Origin: Pirellulales bacterium
GTDB lineage: Bacteria; Planctomycetota; Planctomycetia; Pirellulales; JACPPG01
Length of the DNA stretch: 64,000 nucleotides
Direction: 5' to 3'
NCBI GenBank assembly: GCA_036499395.1
Contig: DASYDW010000019.1
Span: 1-64,000, forward strand
Shown: positions 51,247 through 60,775 of the stretch, in pieces
Layout: each line of letters opens with the position of its first letter
Position numbering within the stretch: the stretch's first letter is position 1
The notes under the pieces: model-generated
What the model was told of the DNA's origin: nothing
Databases searched by the model: none
The model's input: only the letters and a program-made list of their open reading frames with translations
Program-made: the position numbers and the translations under genes

Positions 51247-52410
51247 GTGCGAATTCTCGTAAATACAACCAGTTGTCGAACCGGAGGGACGCTGCAAACC
51301 TCGAGCGCCTTCATCACCGAAGCGCTGCGCGACGATAGCGGTATCGACTGGCGATATGTCGTTTCGCCCGATGGCTTGTTCCAGCTCGAGCAGTTTGGCA
51401 TCCAGCGGCCCGAGACGATGACCGTGCTCGAAGGTGTGCCCGCGTCGAACCGAGCCGCGCGCCGCGAATTGCTGGCGATCGAGGCGAAAGAGAATCCGGA
51501 TTGCGTACTGACGTTTTCCGGTCCGGCGTACGTACACTTTCGCTCGTTCCATATCGTCGGCTGCTCTGCCCCCTGGGTGACCCATGCCAGTTGGGCGGCA
51601 TTTCGCAGCTTGAACTCGGTGCGCGACTGGGCCGAATGCATTGTGCGCACGGCGTACAAGCGCTACTGGTTCAGCCAGGCGGATGCCTGGATCGCCCAGA
51701 CCGAAACCGGCGCACGCGGCCTGCGCAATCGCCTGAAATTGCCGGCTGATCGCATCACAGTGATTTCCAATACGTGCGGCGAGCGCTACCACCAGCAGCA
51801 AGGCGAGAAGCCATTTCCTGCGCCTGACCAACCAATTCAATTGCTATTTTTTTCAGCCCCTTACAAGCACAAGAACTTCGATATTCTGCCTGACGTGGCG
51901 CGCGAGTTGGAAAAGCGCATGCCGAATCGACCGTTCAAGTTCGTCGTCACCCTGTCCCCAGGGGATCGGATCTGCAAGGCGCTGGTCAGCAAGGCCGAGC
52001 GTCTGGGCGTCAGCGATCGGATCGAAAACGCCGGCCCGATCCCGGTGGCTCGGGGCCCTGACATGTATCGGGCGTCGGACATCTGTTTCTTGCCGACGCT
52101 GCTCGAAACATTCAGCGCCAATTATCCCGAGGCCATGGCGATGGGCGTGCCGATCGTGACCACAGACCTCGATTTCGCCCGGGACGTTTGCGATGACGCG
52201 GCCTTGTATTTCGAGCCGCAAAATGCCGTCTCGGCGGCTGACACCCTGGTGCGTCTGCTGGGAGATGAGAGACTATGGAAGCAGCAGATCGCGGGCGGCA
52301 AGCGAGTATTGAAACGCTTTCCCACGCCCCGTGAACGCTTCGAAGCCTACCGGGATTTCCTCGTTTCATTTCGCGACCAGGCAAAACCGGCGCGGGAACG
52401 CGTTCACTAA
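51247..52410 (+). CDS. GT4-family glycosyltransferase
   Basis: GT-B glycosyltransferase of 387 aa from GTG 51247. Begins MRILVNTTSCRTGGTLQTSS, has LLFFSAPYKHKNFDILP, FLPTLLETFSANYPEAMAMG (EX7E region) and PIVTTDLDFARDVCDDAALYFEP as in GT4 donor domains. Sits 55 nt after the formyltransferase-like gene. Likely adds one residue of the repeat unit; donor unknown. Confidence 0.88.
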   Translation: MRILVNTTSCRTGGTLQTSSAFITEALRDDSGIDWRYVVSPDGLFQLEQFGIQRPETMTVLEGVPASNRAARRELLAIEAKENPDCVLTFSGPAYVHFRSFHIVGCSAPWVTHASWAAFRSLNSVRDWAECIVRTAYKRYWFSQADAWIAQTETGARGLRNRLKLPADRITVISNTCGERYHQQQGEKPFPAPDQPIQLLFFSAPYKHKNFDILPDVARELEKRMPNRPFKFVVTLSPGDRICKALVSKAERLGVSDRIENAGPIPVARGPDMYRASDICFLPTLLETFSANYPEAMAMGVPIVTTDLDFARDVCDDAALYFEPQNAVSAADTLVRLLGDERLWKQQIAGGKRVLKRFPTPRERFEAYRDFLVSFRDQAKPARERVH

Positions 52411-52479
52411 ACCACTTTTGAAAAATCGTCGTCGGACTATCAATCGCCTTCGCCACGCCTTCGAGGATCGCGCGCCCTT

Positions 52480-53472
52480 ATGTCCCAACGATATGTCGTA
52501 ACTGGCGCCGCGGGATTCATCGCGTCCCGCGTTGCGCGTTTACTGCTCGACGCCGGGCACGAGGTTGTCGGCGTCGACAATCTGAACGACGCTTATGACC
52601 CACGACTGAAACAGTGGCGGCTGGCGAAGCTCCAGGCCGAAAGCCGGTTTCGTTTCACGGAACTCGATGTCGCGCATCACCAGCAAGTGTCCGATTTCTT
52701 CGCCGCCACGGCGGCCGACGGCGATCGTCCCATCGCGGCCGTGCTGCATCTGGCGGCGCGGGCCGGCGTACGGCAGTCGGTCGAGATGCCGCACGTCTAT
52801 GTCGAAACCAACGTCACTGGCACCTTGAACGTCTTGGAAGCGTGCCGCACGTTGGGCATCTCGAAGTTTGTCCTCGCCTCGACCTCGAGCCTGTACGGCG
52901 ACACGACCGAGACCGTATTTCGCGAGGACATGCACTCGAGCCGGCCACTGTCGCCGTATGCCGCCTCGAAAAAAGGGGCCGAGGCGATGGCGTTTGCCTA
53001 CCATCGGCTGCACAACATCGATACCACGGTCGTCCGATATTTCACGGTCTACGGACCGGCGGGCCGACCGGATATGAGCGTATTCCGCTTTGTCCGGCAG
53101 TTGATCGAAGACGAAACGATCACCATCTTTGGCGACGGGTCGCAACGACGCGATTTCACTTTCGTTGACGATATCGCCCGCGGCACCATTCTGGGGCTCA
53201 AACCCATCGGGTACGAGGTCATCAACCTCGGCAGCGACCGACCGGTCGAGCTCATGGACGTGCTGGAAAAGATCGCTCAACTTGCAGGGAAGAAGCCGGA
53301 TATTCGGTTCCTGCCGGCGCACGCGGCCGATGTGCCGGCCACCTGGGCCGACGTCACAAAGGCTCGGAATCTGCTGGGCTGGCAGCCCCAGGTGTCGCTC
53401 GACGAAGGTTTACGCCAGTCGATCCAGTGGTACCTGGAAAACCGGTCGTTCGCTCGCGAAATCGTTCTCTAA
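52480..53472 (+). CDS. UDP-glucuronate 4-epimerase-like SDR
   Basis: NAD-dependent nucleotide-sugar epimerase of 330 aa. TGAAGFIAS at 8-16, the VGVDNLNDAYDPRLKQWRL segment (30-48) typical of UDP-glucuronate 4-epimerases, STSSLYG at 134-140, and Tyr160/Lys164 in YAASK. The next gene but for a 171-nt gap is UDP-glucose 6-dehydrogenase, whose product UDP-GlcA would be its substrate, giving UDP-GalA. Confidence 0.87.
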   Translation: MSQRYVVTGAAGFIASRVARLLLDAGHEVVGVDNLNDAYDPRLKQWRLAKLQAESRFRFTELDVAHHQQVSDFFAATAADGDRPIAAVLHLAARAGVRQSVEMPHVYVETNVTGTLNVLEACRTLGISKFVLASTSSLYGDTTETVFREDMHSSRPLSPYAASKKGAEAMAFAYHRLHNIDTTVVRYFTVYGPAGRPDMSVFRFVRQLIEDETITIFGDGSQRRDFTFVDDIARGTILGLKPIGYEVINLGSDRPVELMDVLEKIAQLAGKKPDIRFLPAHAADVPATWADVTKARNLLGWQPQVSLDEGLRQSIQWYLENRSFAREIVL

Positions 53473-53643
53473 TATTTGCCACCGGGCGCCGCGCCAGGTT
53501 GCCGCAAAATACGGGATGATCCGCTACCATAAGCTACATTTGGCAGTCAAATATCCTTTTGCGCAGACCGCAGCGGGCAGCCCCGCCCCCAAGAGTGGCA
53601 ACAGCCGCTGAACGCATAAAAACGAATTGAACAAGGATTCGTC

Positions 53644-54957
53644 ATGAAGATTACGATGATCGGAACGGGTTATGTCGGCCTGGTGACCGGCACATGCTTC
53701 GCTGATAGCGGAAATGACGTCACCTGCGTCGATATCGATCAACAGAAGATCGAGCGTCTGCGTCGCGGCGAGATCCCCATTTACGAGCCGGGCCTTTCCG
53801 AGCTCGTCGAGCACAACATCGCCGACGACCGCCTGCACTTCACCACCGATCTGGCCTCGGCCGTGAAGAGCGCGAAGCTCGTTTTTCTGGCCGTCGGCAC
53901 TCCGTCGGCCGCTGATGGCTCGGCCGATCTGACGAACCTGTGGGCCGTGGTCGAAGCGATGGCGCCCCACCTGCCCGAAAAGACGGTGGTCGTCACGAAG
54001 AGCACCGTTCCGGTTGGCACCAATGCCGGTATCTTCTCGCGATTGAAGAAGGCCACGGGGCGCGATTGCCTGGTCGCCAGCAACCCCGAGTTCCTCAAGG
54101 AAGGGGCCGCGCTCGACGACTTTACGAAGCCGGACCGGGTCGTGGTCGGCGTTCGCGAAGCCGAGACGGCCGCCGTGCTGAAAGAGCTCTATTCGCCGTT
54201 CCTGCGGACCGATCATCCGTTCCTGGTCATGTCGCCGGAGAGCGCCGAAATGACCAAGTACGTCGCCAACGCCTTGCTGTCGACGAAGATCAGCTTCATC
54301 AACGAGATCGCAAACCTTTGCGAGCACATGGAAGCAGATATCAACGACGTCCGTCGCGGTATCGGCCATGACAGCCGCATCGGGTTCGCCTTCCTCTTCC
54401 CGGGCGTCGGATACGGCGGTAGTTGCTTCCCGAAGGACGTCCGCGCCCTACAGTCCATGGCGCAGAAGTTCGACGTCGAGCCGCGCATCCTGGCCTCGGT
54501 TGATGACGTGAACACTCGTCAAAAGAACGTGCTACACCAAAAGGTTACGAAGTTCGTGCCCGGCGGTGTGAAGGGCAAAACGATCGCTGTCTGGGGATTG
54601 GCCTTCAAGCCTCGCACGGATGATATCCGCGAGGCCCCGGCTCTGGTGCTGATCGATCGTTTGCTAGCGGACGGTGCCAAGCTGCACGTGCATGACCCCG
54701 AGGCGATGGAAAATGTCCGCCGCGAGTATGGCGACCGAATTCAATACGCTGAGCATCCTTACGACGCCTTGGACGGCGCGGATGCCCTGGCCATCGTGAC
54801 GGAGTGGAAGCAGTTCCTGCGACCCGACCTGGACGAAATGCGCAAGCGTATGAAATCGCCGCTGATCTTCGACGGCCGCAATCTGTATGAGCCTGCCCAA
54901 ATGAAGGCCGCCGGCTTCACCTACCATTGCATTGGACGCGCCCCGGTCAGTCCGTAA
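53644..54957 (+). CDS. ugd: UDP-glucose 6-dehydrogenase
   Basis: Converts UDP-glucose to UDP-glucuronate with two NAD+. The 437-aa protein shows [19 protein letters not shown], the EPGL segment, the STVPVGT loop and the Cys261 nucleophile in [14 protein letters not shown], typical of Ugd/TuaD. The Cys motif distinguishes it from WecC at 21.1 kb. Its product feeds the epimerase at 52.5 kb and supplies uronic acids, possibly for amidation by AsnB or cleavage by the heparinase-like protein. Confidence 0.95.
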   Translation: MKITMIGTGYVGLVTGTCFADSGNDVTCVDIDQQKIERLRRGEIPIYEPGLSELVEHNIADDRLHFTTDLASAVKSAKLVFLAVGTPSAADGSADLTNLWAVVEAMAPHLPEKTVVVTKSTVPVGTNAGIFSRLKKATGRDCLVASNPEFLKEGAALDDFTKPDRVVVGVREAETAAVLKELYSPFLRTDHPFLVMSPESAEMTKYVANALLSTKISFINEIANLCEHMEADINDVRRGIGHDSRIGFAFLFPGVGYGGSCFPKDVRALQSMAQKFDVEPRILASVDDVNTRQKNVLHQKVTKFVPGGVKGKTIAVWGLAFKPRTDDIREAPALVLIDRLLADGAKLHVHDPEAMENVRREYGDRIQYAEHPYDALDGADALAIVTEWKQFLRPDLDEMRKRMKSPLIFDGRNLYEPAQMKAAGFTYHCIGRAPVSP

Positions 54958-55022
54958 TCTGACCGCGGCGATCTGTCTGCTGGCCACTTGCTGGCATTCC
55001 AACTGGTCCGGAGCTCGCTTGC

Positions 55023-55041
55023 GCGCCAGCGGTTGCCGCTG
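55023..55041 (+). terminator. Perfect 8-bp hairpin after ugd
   Basis: GCCAGCGG (55023-55030) pairs with CCGCTGGC (55034-55041) around TTG, about 65 nt after the ugd stop. No T-run follows, but it is the best terminator candidate for the end of the EPS region. Confidence 0.45.
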
Positions 55042-55196
55042 GCATCGTTGGCTAGGTTTTCGCGCCGATTCTCACGATTGGGTGAAGTTTAACGCTTCGG
55101 CTGTCGATAACGGCGGTGAGGATCCGGCGCTACTCGGTTCCTCGGCGTGAAGTTGGGCGAAAATGTGCAAGGAATGAGCCAGACACCCGTCGGTTT

Positions 55197-55217
55197 AGCC
55201 CTTACCTGGTAAGGGCT
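55197..55217. promoter_or_regulatory. Perfect 10-bp dyad upstream of the HU promoter
   Basis: AGCCCTTACC (55197-55206) and GGTAAGGGCT (55208-55217) are exact inverted repeats around a single T. It lies about 165 nt upstream of the HU promoter. Such short-spaced dyads often bind regulators; as a hairpin it would also be stable. Confidence 0.45.
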
Positions 55218-55381
55218 TCGGCCATTCCCACACGTGTCCCGCCCGGCGTTTAACCCTGATTTTTGGCAATTCGACCTTCTCCAACCGCGTCCGCAGGGCT
55301 TTTGGCCCGGCGGCGGAAACTGCGGCCCTCCTTTTTATTATGGTTAGGGCGCCAAGGTGTGCCCAAGGGACTAGAGTGCCC

Positions 55382-55410
55382 TTGACACTACTTCTTACGG
55401 CACCTACACT
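55382..55410 (+). promoter_or_regulatory. Near-consensus sigma-70 promoter of the HU gene
   Basis: TTGACA at 55382-55387 (perfect -35), 17-nt spacer, TACACT at 55405-55410 (4 of 6 with TATAAT). Transcription would start near 55417, giving a leader of about 70 nt before GTG 55489. Confidence 0.6.
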
Positions 55411-55488
55411 TGGGACGTGCCTAGCCTGTATGTTAGGGCTTGTGCTGTGGGTCTGCCGGCCTCGAGGCGCGGACAGGAGAACCGAGTC

Positions 55489-55881
55489 GTGACCAAGAAA
55501 GAGATCGTCAAGACCATCTCAGAAGAAATTGGGATGACGCAGCTCAAGACGAAGGAGATCGTCCAGAAGACTTTCGACGCTATCGTCGAGACGTTGGTGG
55601 AAGATAAACGTATCGAGCTACGGAACTTCGGTGTCTTCGAGGTCAAGAAACGTGCCGCTCGCAAGGCGCGCAACCCGCGCACCGGCGATAAGGTGTTCGT
55701 TCCCGAGAAGTTCGTCGTAACGTTCAAGCCCGGTAAGGAGATGGAAGAACGGGTTCGTGAGCTGGAACGGCGGGCCGCGGCAGCAGCCGCGGCGCGTTTG
55801 CACGAGGCAACCGCTCAACCCAACCTGACCGAACACCCGGTAAGCACGAACAGTTACGGTGAGGCAAAGCCCACGGGGTGA
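55489..55881 (+). CDS. HU/IHF-family DNA-binding protein with Ala-rich tail
   Basis: Nucleoid protein of 130 aa from GTG 55489, with AGGAG at 55474-55478; upstream in-frame starts lack a site. The HU core (~1-93) starts [20 protein letters not shown] and carries the beta-arm motif [13 protein letters not shown] and FKPGKEM. Unlike standard HU (~90 aa) it has a ~37-residue tail that begins with an Ala-rich coiled stretch ([14 protein letters not shown]). Role in DNA bending and packing; the tail's function is unknown. Confidence 0.93.
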   Translation: MTKKEIVKTISEEIGMTQLKTKEIVQKTFDAIVETLVEDKRIELRNFGVFEVKKRAARKARNPRTGDKVFVPEKFVVTFKPGKEMEERVRELERRAAAAAAARLHEATAQPNLTEHPVSTNSYGEAKPTG

Positions 55882-56228
55882 CCCAACCCCCGAGGCTGAC
55901 TAGCTGGGCCGGCTAAAAGAACAGGCCCGACAAATCTCAAGGTTTCACGCGAATCAAGCTTCCTCACGAAGCAATTCTCGTCTACATGTCTGAGTGTGAT
56001 CCGGAAGCGGCGATCCCAGGTGCGTCCCACGCACAGGCCGAGTTCGGATGCGACAGTTCGAATGTGACCGCCCGCACGCGTCACAACTACCTTTCCCACA
56101 ACAATGGATTGTTTGTCATCGGTCGCGCCAGCATTGCGCTTGCGCCGATCGAGGGTTTACGCATTGTGCGGTCTGAATTCCGACACCCTTCGGAAATTCT
56201 AAACCGCGTTCATGCGAGGAGTTCGGTG
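55882..56228. other. Intergenic region
   Basis: About 347 bases between HU and the small lipoprotein. A longer in-frame reading exists ahead of the lipoprotein but without a ribosome binding site. I recognise no gene or clear promoter here. Confidence 0.45.
56217..56221 (+). promoter_or_regulatory. Ribosome binding site AGGAG of the small lipoprotein
   Basis: AGGAG lies 7 nt before ATG 56229 and supports the short 72-aa product over longer in-frame alternatives. Confidence 0.65.
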
Positions 56229-56447
56229 ATGCGCGCAGTCTTCTTGTCACTCGCCCTGGGCTTGCTGGTCAGCTCGACGGTGGGCTGTTTGACCCCCGCG
56301 TATTCGGGCGATCCGAATCGCCGGGCGCAACAGCTCATATTCACGTCGGAAAACCTGCGTCTCTTGTTGGACGATTGGGAACGAATCTGGTTCTTGGACC
56401 AGCCGTCCCACCTGTCGCCCTACCGGACGCACGGCGGCATTATCTAG
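56229..56447 (+). CDS. Small lipoprotein, function unknown
   Basis: Protein of 72 aa with a lipoprotein signal: MRAVFLSLALGLLVSSTVGC, Cys20 being the lipidation site. The mature part is only ~53 residues, rich in Arg and aromatic residues (DDWERIWFLDQPSHLSPYR). From memory this sequence style occurs in other planctomycetes, but I cannot check it here. The well-placed AGGAG and the signal peptide argue that it is real. It stands alone between HU and pyrD. Confidence 0.7.
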   Translation: MRAVFLSLALGLLVSSTVGCLTPAYSGDPNRRAQQLIFTSENLRLLLDDWERIWFLDQPSHLSPYRTHGGII

Positions 56448-56747
56448 CAGGCCGGGATTTTACGCGTAACACGCCGTCAGGCGCGCGGACTTGGTACCGC
56501 GCGCCTGAATTGGCGGCGTGCGCTCTTGGTGCGCGCGCTTGAAGAACTCCTCTCGTCCGCGCAACGTCACTTCCCACCAACAGATACGCACGCCTCTCGC
56601 TCTCGGGCCGTTGCTGCTGACACTCCGAATCATTACATTGCGGTACCGCGCAACGATCTGGTCGTTCCGCGGATTCAGCACCGCGCCAAGCGCCGCTCCA
56701 CGGCGCGCGCGGTTTCTCCCTCAACTTGATTCAACCGCAAGGCTTAC
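56448..56747. other. Intergenic region
   Basis: Exactly 300 bases between the lipoprotein and pyrD. The only clear feature is the long hairpin at 56470-56520. Confidence 0.5.
56470..56520 (+). terminator. Long two-part hairpin after the lipoprotein
   Basis: The inner stem TCAGGCGCGCGG (56477-56488) pairs perfectly with 56497-56508 around an 8-nt loop; outer CACGCCG (56470-56476) pairs with CGGCGTG (56514-56520) across a 5-nt bulge. Nineteen base pairs in all, 22 nt after the stop codon. A terminator is likely even without a T-run. Confidence 0.6.
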
Positions 56748-57686
56748 GTGAATTCCGCCGCCGTTGATCTCCAGGTTCAGCTCGGCCGGCTGCGTCTGGC
56801 GAATCCGGTGATGGTGGCGTCCGGAACCTTCGGCTACGCCCGCGAGATGGCCGGCCTCGTCGAGTTGCATCGCTTGGGAGGCATTCTGCCCAAGACGATC
56901 ACACGCGAAGCCCGAGCCGGCAACGCCCCCTGGCGCACCGTCGAAACCACCGGCGGCATGCTCAATTCGATCGGCCTCGATAACGACGGCATTGATGCCT
57001 TCATTGCGCATCATCTGCCTTACCTGCGCACGCTTGGCACCGCGATCGTTGTCAGCATTGCCGGCCGTGATCACGACGAGTTCGTCGCCATGTGCCGGCA
57101 GCTCGATGGCGCCGAAGGTGTCGCCGCGATTGAGTTGAACATCTCGTGCCCTAACGTCTCGGGCGGAGTCGACTTCGGTACCGATCCCCAGATGTGCGAG
57201 CGGCTGGTGGCCGATTCGCGCCGGGCGTGCCAACGTCCGATCATTGCCAAGCTGACCCCCAACGTCACCAGCATCGCTGATATCGCCCGCGCCGCCGAAG
57301 CCGGCGGCGCGGACGCGATTTCGCTGATCAACACCTGCCAGGGCATGGCGGTCGACTGGCGCCGCCGCAAACCTTTATTGGGCAATGTCTTGGGTGGTCT
57401 CAGCGGACCGGCTATCAAGCCGATCGCTCTGCGCGCGGTCTACCAGGCTGCCCAAGCAGTGAAGACGCCGCTGATCGGCATCGGCGGCATCGCCACGATG
57501 GATGACGTCATGGAGTTCCTGGTGACCGGTGCCACGGCCGTGCAGCTCGGCACCGTGAACTTTTACGATCCCACGGTTTCCATGCGCGTGCTAGACGCTT
57601 TGCCCGCGGCGATCACACAATTAGGCGCCACGAGTGCGGCCGAGATCGTCGGCACACTGGTCGCCAAACCGATCGCCAAGCATTAG
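56748..57686 (+). CDS. pyrD: Dihydroorotate dehydrogenase, class 1B-like
   Basis: Pyrimidine biosynthesis: oxidises dihydroorotate to orotate with FMN. The 312-aa protein begins at GTG 56748. [25 protein letters not shown] with catalytic Cys134 (class 1 uses Cys, class 2 Ser), [11 protein letters not shown] and [17 protein letters not shown] are visible. No adjacent PyrK was seen, which class 1B enzymes normally need; it may be encoded elsewhere. Confidence 0.92.
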   Translation: MNSAAVDLQVQLGRLRLANPVMVASGTFGYAREMAGLVELHRLGGILPKTITREARAGNAPWRTVETTGGMLNSIGLDNDGIDAFIAHHLPYLRTLGTAIVVSIAGRDHDEFVAMCRQLDGAEGVAAIELNISCPNVSGGVDFGTDPQMCERLVADSRRACQRPIIAKLTPNVTSIADIARAAEAGGADAISLINTCQGMAVDWRRRKPLLGNVLGGLSGPAIKPIALRAVYQAAQAVKTPLIGIGGIATMDDVMEFLVTGATAVQLGTVNFYDPTVSMRVLDALPAAITQLGATSAAEIVGTLVAKPIAKH

Positions 57687-57754
57687 GCCGTTACCTTTGC
57701 CTTTCGGATGGACGCCCTTCACACGCGCCGCAACCGCCCGACAGCAGCAACCCC

Positions 57755-58759
57755 ATGACGAACGAAGCGACCGAAACGAAGCCGGCCCCCAAGACGCGCG
57801 TCCTCTCCGGTATCCAACCGACCGGACGGTTTCATTGGGGCAACTACTTCGGCGCCATCCGCCAGTACATCGATTTGCAGGACGCCGGCGAGTCTTATTA
57901 CTTCATCGCCAACTTGCACGCCCTGACCACGGTGCGCGATCCGGAGCGGCTGCGGCAGTTATCGCTGGATGCCGCGATCGACCTCTTGGCGCTCGGGCTC
58001 GACCCGAACCGGGCGGCACTCTTTCTGCAATCAGACGTGCCCGAGGTTTCCGAGTTGTGCTGGATCCTGATGACCGGCACACCGCTGGGATTGCTCGAGC
58101 GCGCCCACGCCTACAAGGACAAGAAAGCCAAGGGGCTGACGGCCGACGTTGGGCTGTTCACGTACCCGGTCCTCATGGCGGCCGATATTCTGATCTACGA
58201 TTCGACGATCGTACCGGTCGGTGAAGATCAGGTGCAGCATATCGAAATCTGCCGCGACATTGCCGGCAGCTTCAACCATCAGTTCGGCGAGACGTTCGTA
58301 CTGCCGAAGGCGCAGCTCTTGGACGGTTCGGCCCGCGTGCCAGGCACCGACGGCGAAAAGATGTCGAAGAGCTACAACAACACCCTGGAACTTTTCGAGC
58401 CCGCCGCGGCGCAGCGCAAGAAGATCATGCGCATCACGACAGATTCTCGCCCCATGGAAGAGCCGAAGGAGCCCGACGGCGATCACCTGTTTCAGCTTTT
58501 TTCGTTGTTCGCCAACGAGGCCGAGCGTGCCGACATGGCCGCGCTCTATCGCCGCGGCGGCTTCGGATACGGCGAAGTGAAAAAGGCACTGGCCGAGCAA
58601 GCCGAAAAGTACTTTGCCGAGGCGCGTGCTCGGCGGGCCGACTTCGAAGCTCATCCCGAGCGCGTCAGTGCCATCCTGGCTGACGGTGCCAGCCGCGCCC
58701 GGAAAAGAGCGTCCGAGGTCCTCAATCGGGTCAAAAAGGCCTGCGGCATTCAGCTCTGA
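57755..58759 (+). CDS. trpS: Tryptophanyl-tRNA synthetase
   Basis: Charges tRNA-Trp. Class Ic synthetase of 334 aa, the bacterial length. The HIGH-type motif is TGRFHWGNY at 23-31 and the second signature is KMSKS at 202-206. [13 protein letters not shown] and [10 protein letters not shown] are typical of TrpRS. Follows pyrD by 68 nt. Confidence 0.95.
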   Translation: MTNEATETKPAPKTRVLSGIQPTGRFHWGNYFGAIRQYIDLQDAGESYYFIANLHALTTVRDPERLRQLSLDAAIDLLALGLDPNRAALFLQSDVPEVSELCWILMTGTPLGLLERAHAYKDKKAKGLTADVGLFTYPVLMAADILIYDSTIVPVGEDQVQHIEICRDIAGSFNHQFGETFVLPKAQLLDGSARVPGTDGEKMSKSYNNTLELFEPAAAQRKKIMRITTDSRPMEEPKEPDGDHLFQLFSLFANEAERADMAALYRRGGFGYGEVKKALAEQAEKYFAEARARRADFEAHPERVSAILADGASRARKRASEVLNRVKKACGIQL

Positions 58760-58824
58760 TCGCGCGCGTTTAACCGACTTCGCGCAATTGAGGTTCTACC
58801 CCGCGCTCGGCTACGATTGCGGGC

Positions 58825-59640
58825 ATGGAATGCGCGCAACCTGGCTCAACTGCTAATCCAATCACCCCGCCGGTATCTCGCCGTTTTCGGCCCGTGCGGT
58901 TCGCAATCTGGCTGACGGCTGCCATCGGATCGGCAATCGTTCTCTCCTGGTTGGCCGTTGAGGCCGCGGCCTACTTTGCACCGCTCGTCGTCTTCCCCAC
59001 GGCGTTAGGATTGGCGCTGGGTGGCGTCGTCATCCTCGTGGCGCGTGTCACTGACACGGCCCATCGATCAAGCGTGCTGGCCGGCACGTTGTTGGCCGGC
59101 GCTATCCTGGCGCTCGGGCAGCATTATGCAAGCTATCTCTCGGCGCGCGCGGTCGAATCTTCGGCGACCACCGCGCTTGCCGCGCATGCGTTTCCCGAGC
59201 TTCAGGACCGCCTCAATTCGCGCAACGCCGGCTTCGTGGAATTCATGCGTGACTCGGCGAACCATGGCATGACGCTTGCCGGCGCCACGCTGCGTCCGCG
59301 TGGCGTCTGGCTGTTTTGGATTGCCAACGCGCTGGTCACGATCTCGACGGCCACGATCGTCACCGCGATCGCCCTGCGGCAATCGTATTGCGACCGCTGC
59401 GGTAGTTGGTATCGGCTGACGCGCCACGGGCGACTGGATGCAGAAGTGGCAGCAGCCGTTGGTGATTGTCTCGGCTGTGCGAACTCTCCATCCGAAACAG
59501 CCCAATACGAAATCCGCACCTGCCGTGGCGGCTGCGAGCCGGCCGGTTGTACGCTATTATGGAAAGGTGCCCCTGGGCGCCGCGAATTCGCCTGGCTCGA
59601 TCGATCCGCACTGGCCAGAGTCAATTCTTTGATCCATTAA
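58825..59640 (+). CDS. Membrane protein with Cys-rich C-terminal domain, function unknown
   Basis: Protein of 271 aa. Hydrophobic helices at ~27-45, 50-72, 83-102 and ~160-182. The C-terminal ~85 residues hold two CxxC-type pairs (YCDRCGSW and DCLGCAN) plus CRGGC and CTLLW, suggesting a zinc ribbon. No known enzymatic motif. Located between trpS and acpS, which gives no functional clue. Coding character is convincing but I do not recognise the family. Confidence 0.65.
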   Translation: MECAQPGSTANPITPPVSRRFRPVRFAIWLTAAIGSAIVLSWLAVEAAAYFAPLVVFPTALGLALGGVVILVARVTDTAHRSSVLAGTLLAGAILALGQHYASYLSARAVESSATTALAAHAFPELQDRLNSRNAGFVEFMRDSANHGMTLAGATLRPRGVWLFWIANALVTISTATIVTAIALRQSYCDRCGSWYRLTRHGRLDAEVAAAVGDCLGCANSPSETAQYEIRTCRGGCEPAGCTLLWKGAPGRREFAWLDRSALARVNSLIH

Positions 59641-59745
59641 GGTGCGGCCGCGAGCCCACGATCTGGCCAGGGAAGTTCGCGGATTTTTGACAACCATGCA
59701 GGCCGGCCAACTCGGACATCGATCGCCCCGGACACGGAACGGATA

Positions 59746-60183
59746 GTGAGCAACGACGACAACCTGCCTCGAAACATCGTCGGCATCGGCACCGACATTG
59801 TCGAATGCCTGCGAATCGCGCAAATGATCGAGCGGCACGGCGATCTGTTCATCAATCGCGTCTATACGCCGCTCGAGATCGGCTACTGCCAAAGCCGCAA
59901 GGCCTCGACGCAACATTACGCCGGTCGCTGGGCCGCTAAGGAAGCCATCCTCAAGGCGATCGGCACCGGCTGGCGGCGCGGCATTAGTTGGCGCGACGTC
60001 GAGGTGCGTAACGACAAGTCCGGCCGCCCCGTAGTTGGCATGCGCGGCGGAGCGCGTGAAGCGGTCGAGTTGCTGGGGATCCGCAAAATCTTGGTTTCGA
60101 TCTCGCACTGCCGCAGTCACGCCACGGCCTATGCCATCGCGCTCGGGCGCGAGCGAAAACGCAAACGCAAGCCGGCCGAATAG
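59746..60183 (+). CDS. acpS: Holo-[acyl-carrier-protein] synthase
   Basis: Transfers 4'-phosphopantetheine from CoA to apo-ACP. The 145-aa protein starts at GTG 59746. GIGTDIVECLRI with the Mg-binding Asp, and WAAKEAILKAIGTG with the catalytic Glu/Lys, are the AcpS signature; SISHCRSHATAYAIA ends the domain. It would be expected to modify the two ACPs in the acyl module as well as the housekeeping ACP. Confidence 0.94.
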   Translation: MSNDDNLPRNIVGIGTDIVECLRIAQMIERHGDLFINRVYTPLEIGYCQSRKASTQHYAGRWAAKEAILKAIGTGWRRGISWRDVEVRNDKSGRPVVGMRGGAREAVELLGIRKILVSISHCRSHATAYAIALGRERKRKRKPAE

Positions 60184-60775
60184 TTTTGGCAACCGCATTT
60201 TCGGCAGATCCGCGCCTCGCGTTTCTGCAGCCGGCTTCTGCGATGCCGGGGCGTTTCTCTAGCTGGCCTCGACCACGCTATGCACTCACCGCGCATAACA
60301 TGACGCGGCGCCATTGAGCATCGAAGTAGTCTTGAAAACGCTGCTCTAGCCCTGCAGGGGCGGCATAGTGTAGCCGTGTGGCGCAAGCCCACGGTTAACC
60401 GTTTCGCAGCGCAATTAAAGCCCCGCAAGGGGCGACAGCGATCGTCCCCCGACAATTCGCTGTCGCCCCTCGCGGGGCTTACGACGGGTATAAGCGCTGA
60501 ACGTTTTCCGTGGGCTCACGCCGCACGGCTACACGCTGTCGCCCCTTACGGGGCTCGAATGCCTTACTATTGCTGTGAAAGGCACCCGGTAATTGCATCA
60601 TGTTATGCGCGCTTGGGTCGCAGCCCCCGACCACAGATGTTGCGGTTCTTCTGCTGTCCCTTCTGCCGGCTGCTGCACATCCGCGCGCCGGTTGTTACGA
60701 TAGCGCCGGGTAAGCTTTGGGCAATACAGTCGCCGTTAACGCTTCACCGACCTTACGCAACGCAACGAGAAACGC
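60184..60775. other. Intergenic region filled by a large palindromic repeat
   Basis: About 590 bases without a gene. Bases 60348-60555 form a compound symmetric repeat described separately. Nothing else was recognised. Confidence 0.6.
60348..60555. repeat. Compound imperfect palindrome of about 208 bp
   Basis: Six units lie symmetrically about ~60449. Unit B (core GTCGCCCCT-GGGGCT): inverted at 60348-60365 and 60418-60441, direct at 60457-60480 and 60534-60555. Unit A (core CCGTGGGCT-CACGGCTAC): inverted at 60370-60394, direct at 60508-60532. The central B pair matches 23 of 24, the A pair 22 of 25. This looks like a dispersed palindromic element (MITE- or REP-like). Confidence 0.8.

Larger units (their letters stand above)
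54958..55488. other. Intergenic region upstream of the HU gene
   Basis: About 530 bases, end of the polysaccharide region. Two hairpins (55023-55041, 55197-55217) and a strong promoter (55382-55410) are listed separately. No gene seen. Confidence 0.6.

Noticed and set aside
60348-60555. CRISPR array
   Set aside because: The repeats alternate in orientation and unit type around a centre, without regular spacers or cas genes.
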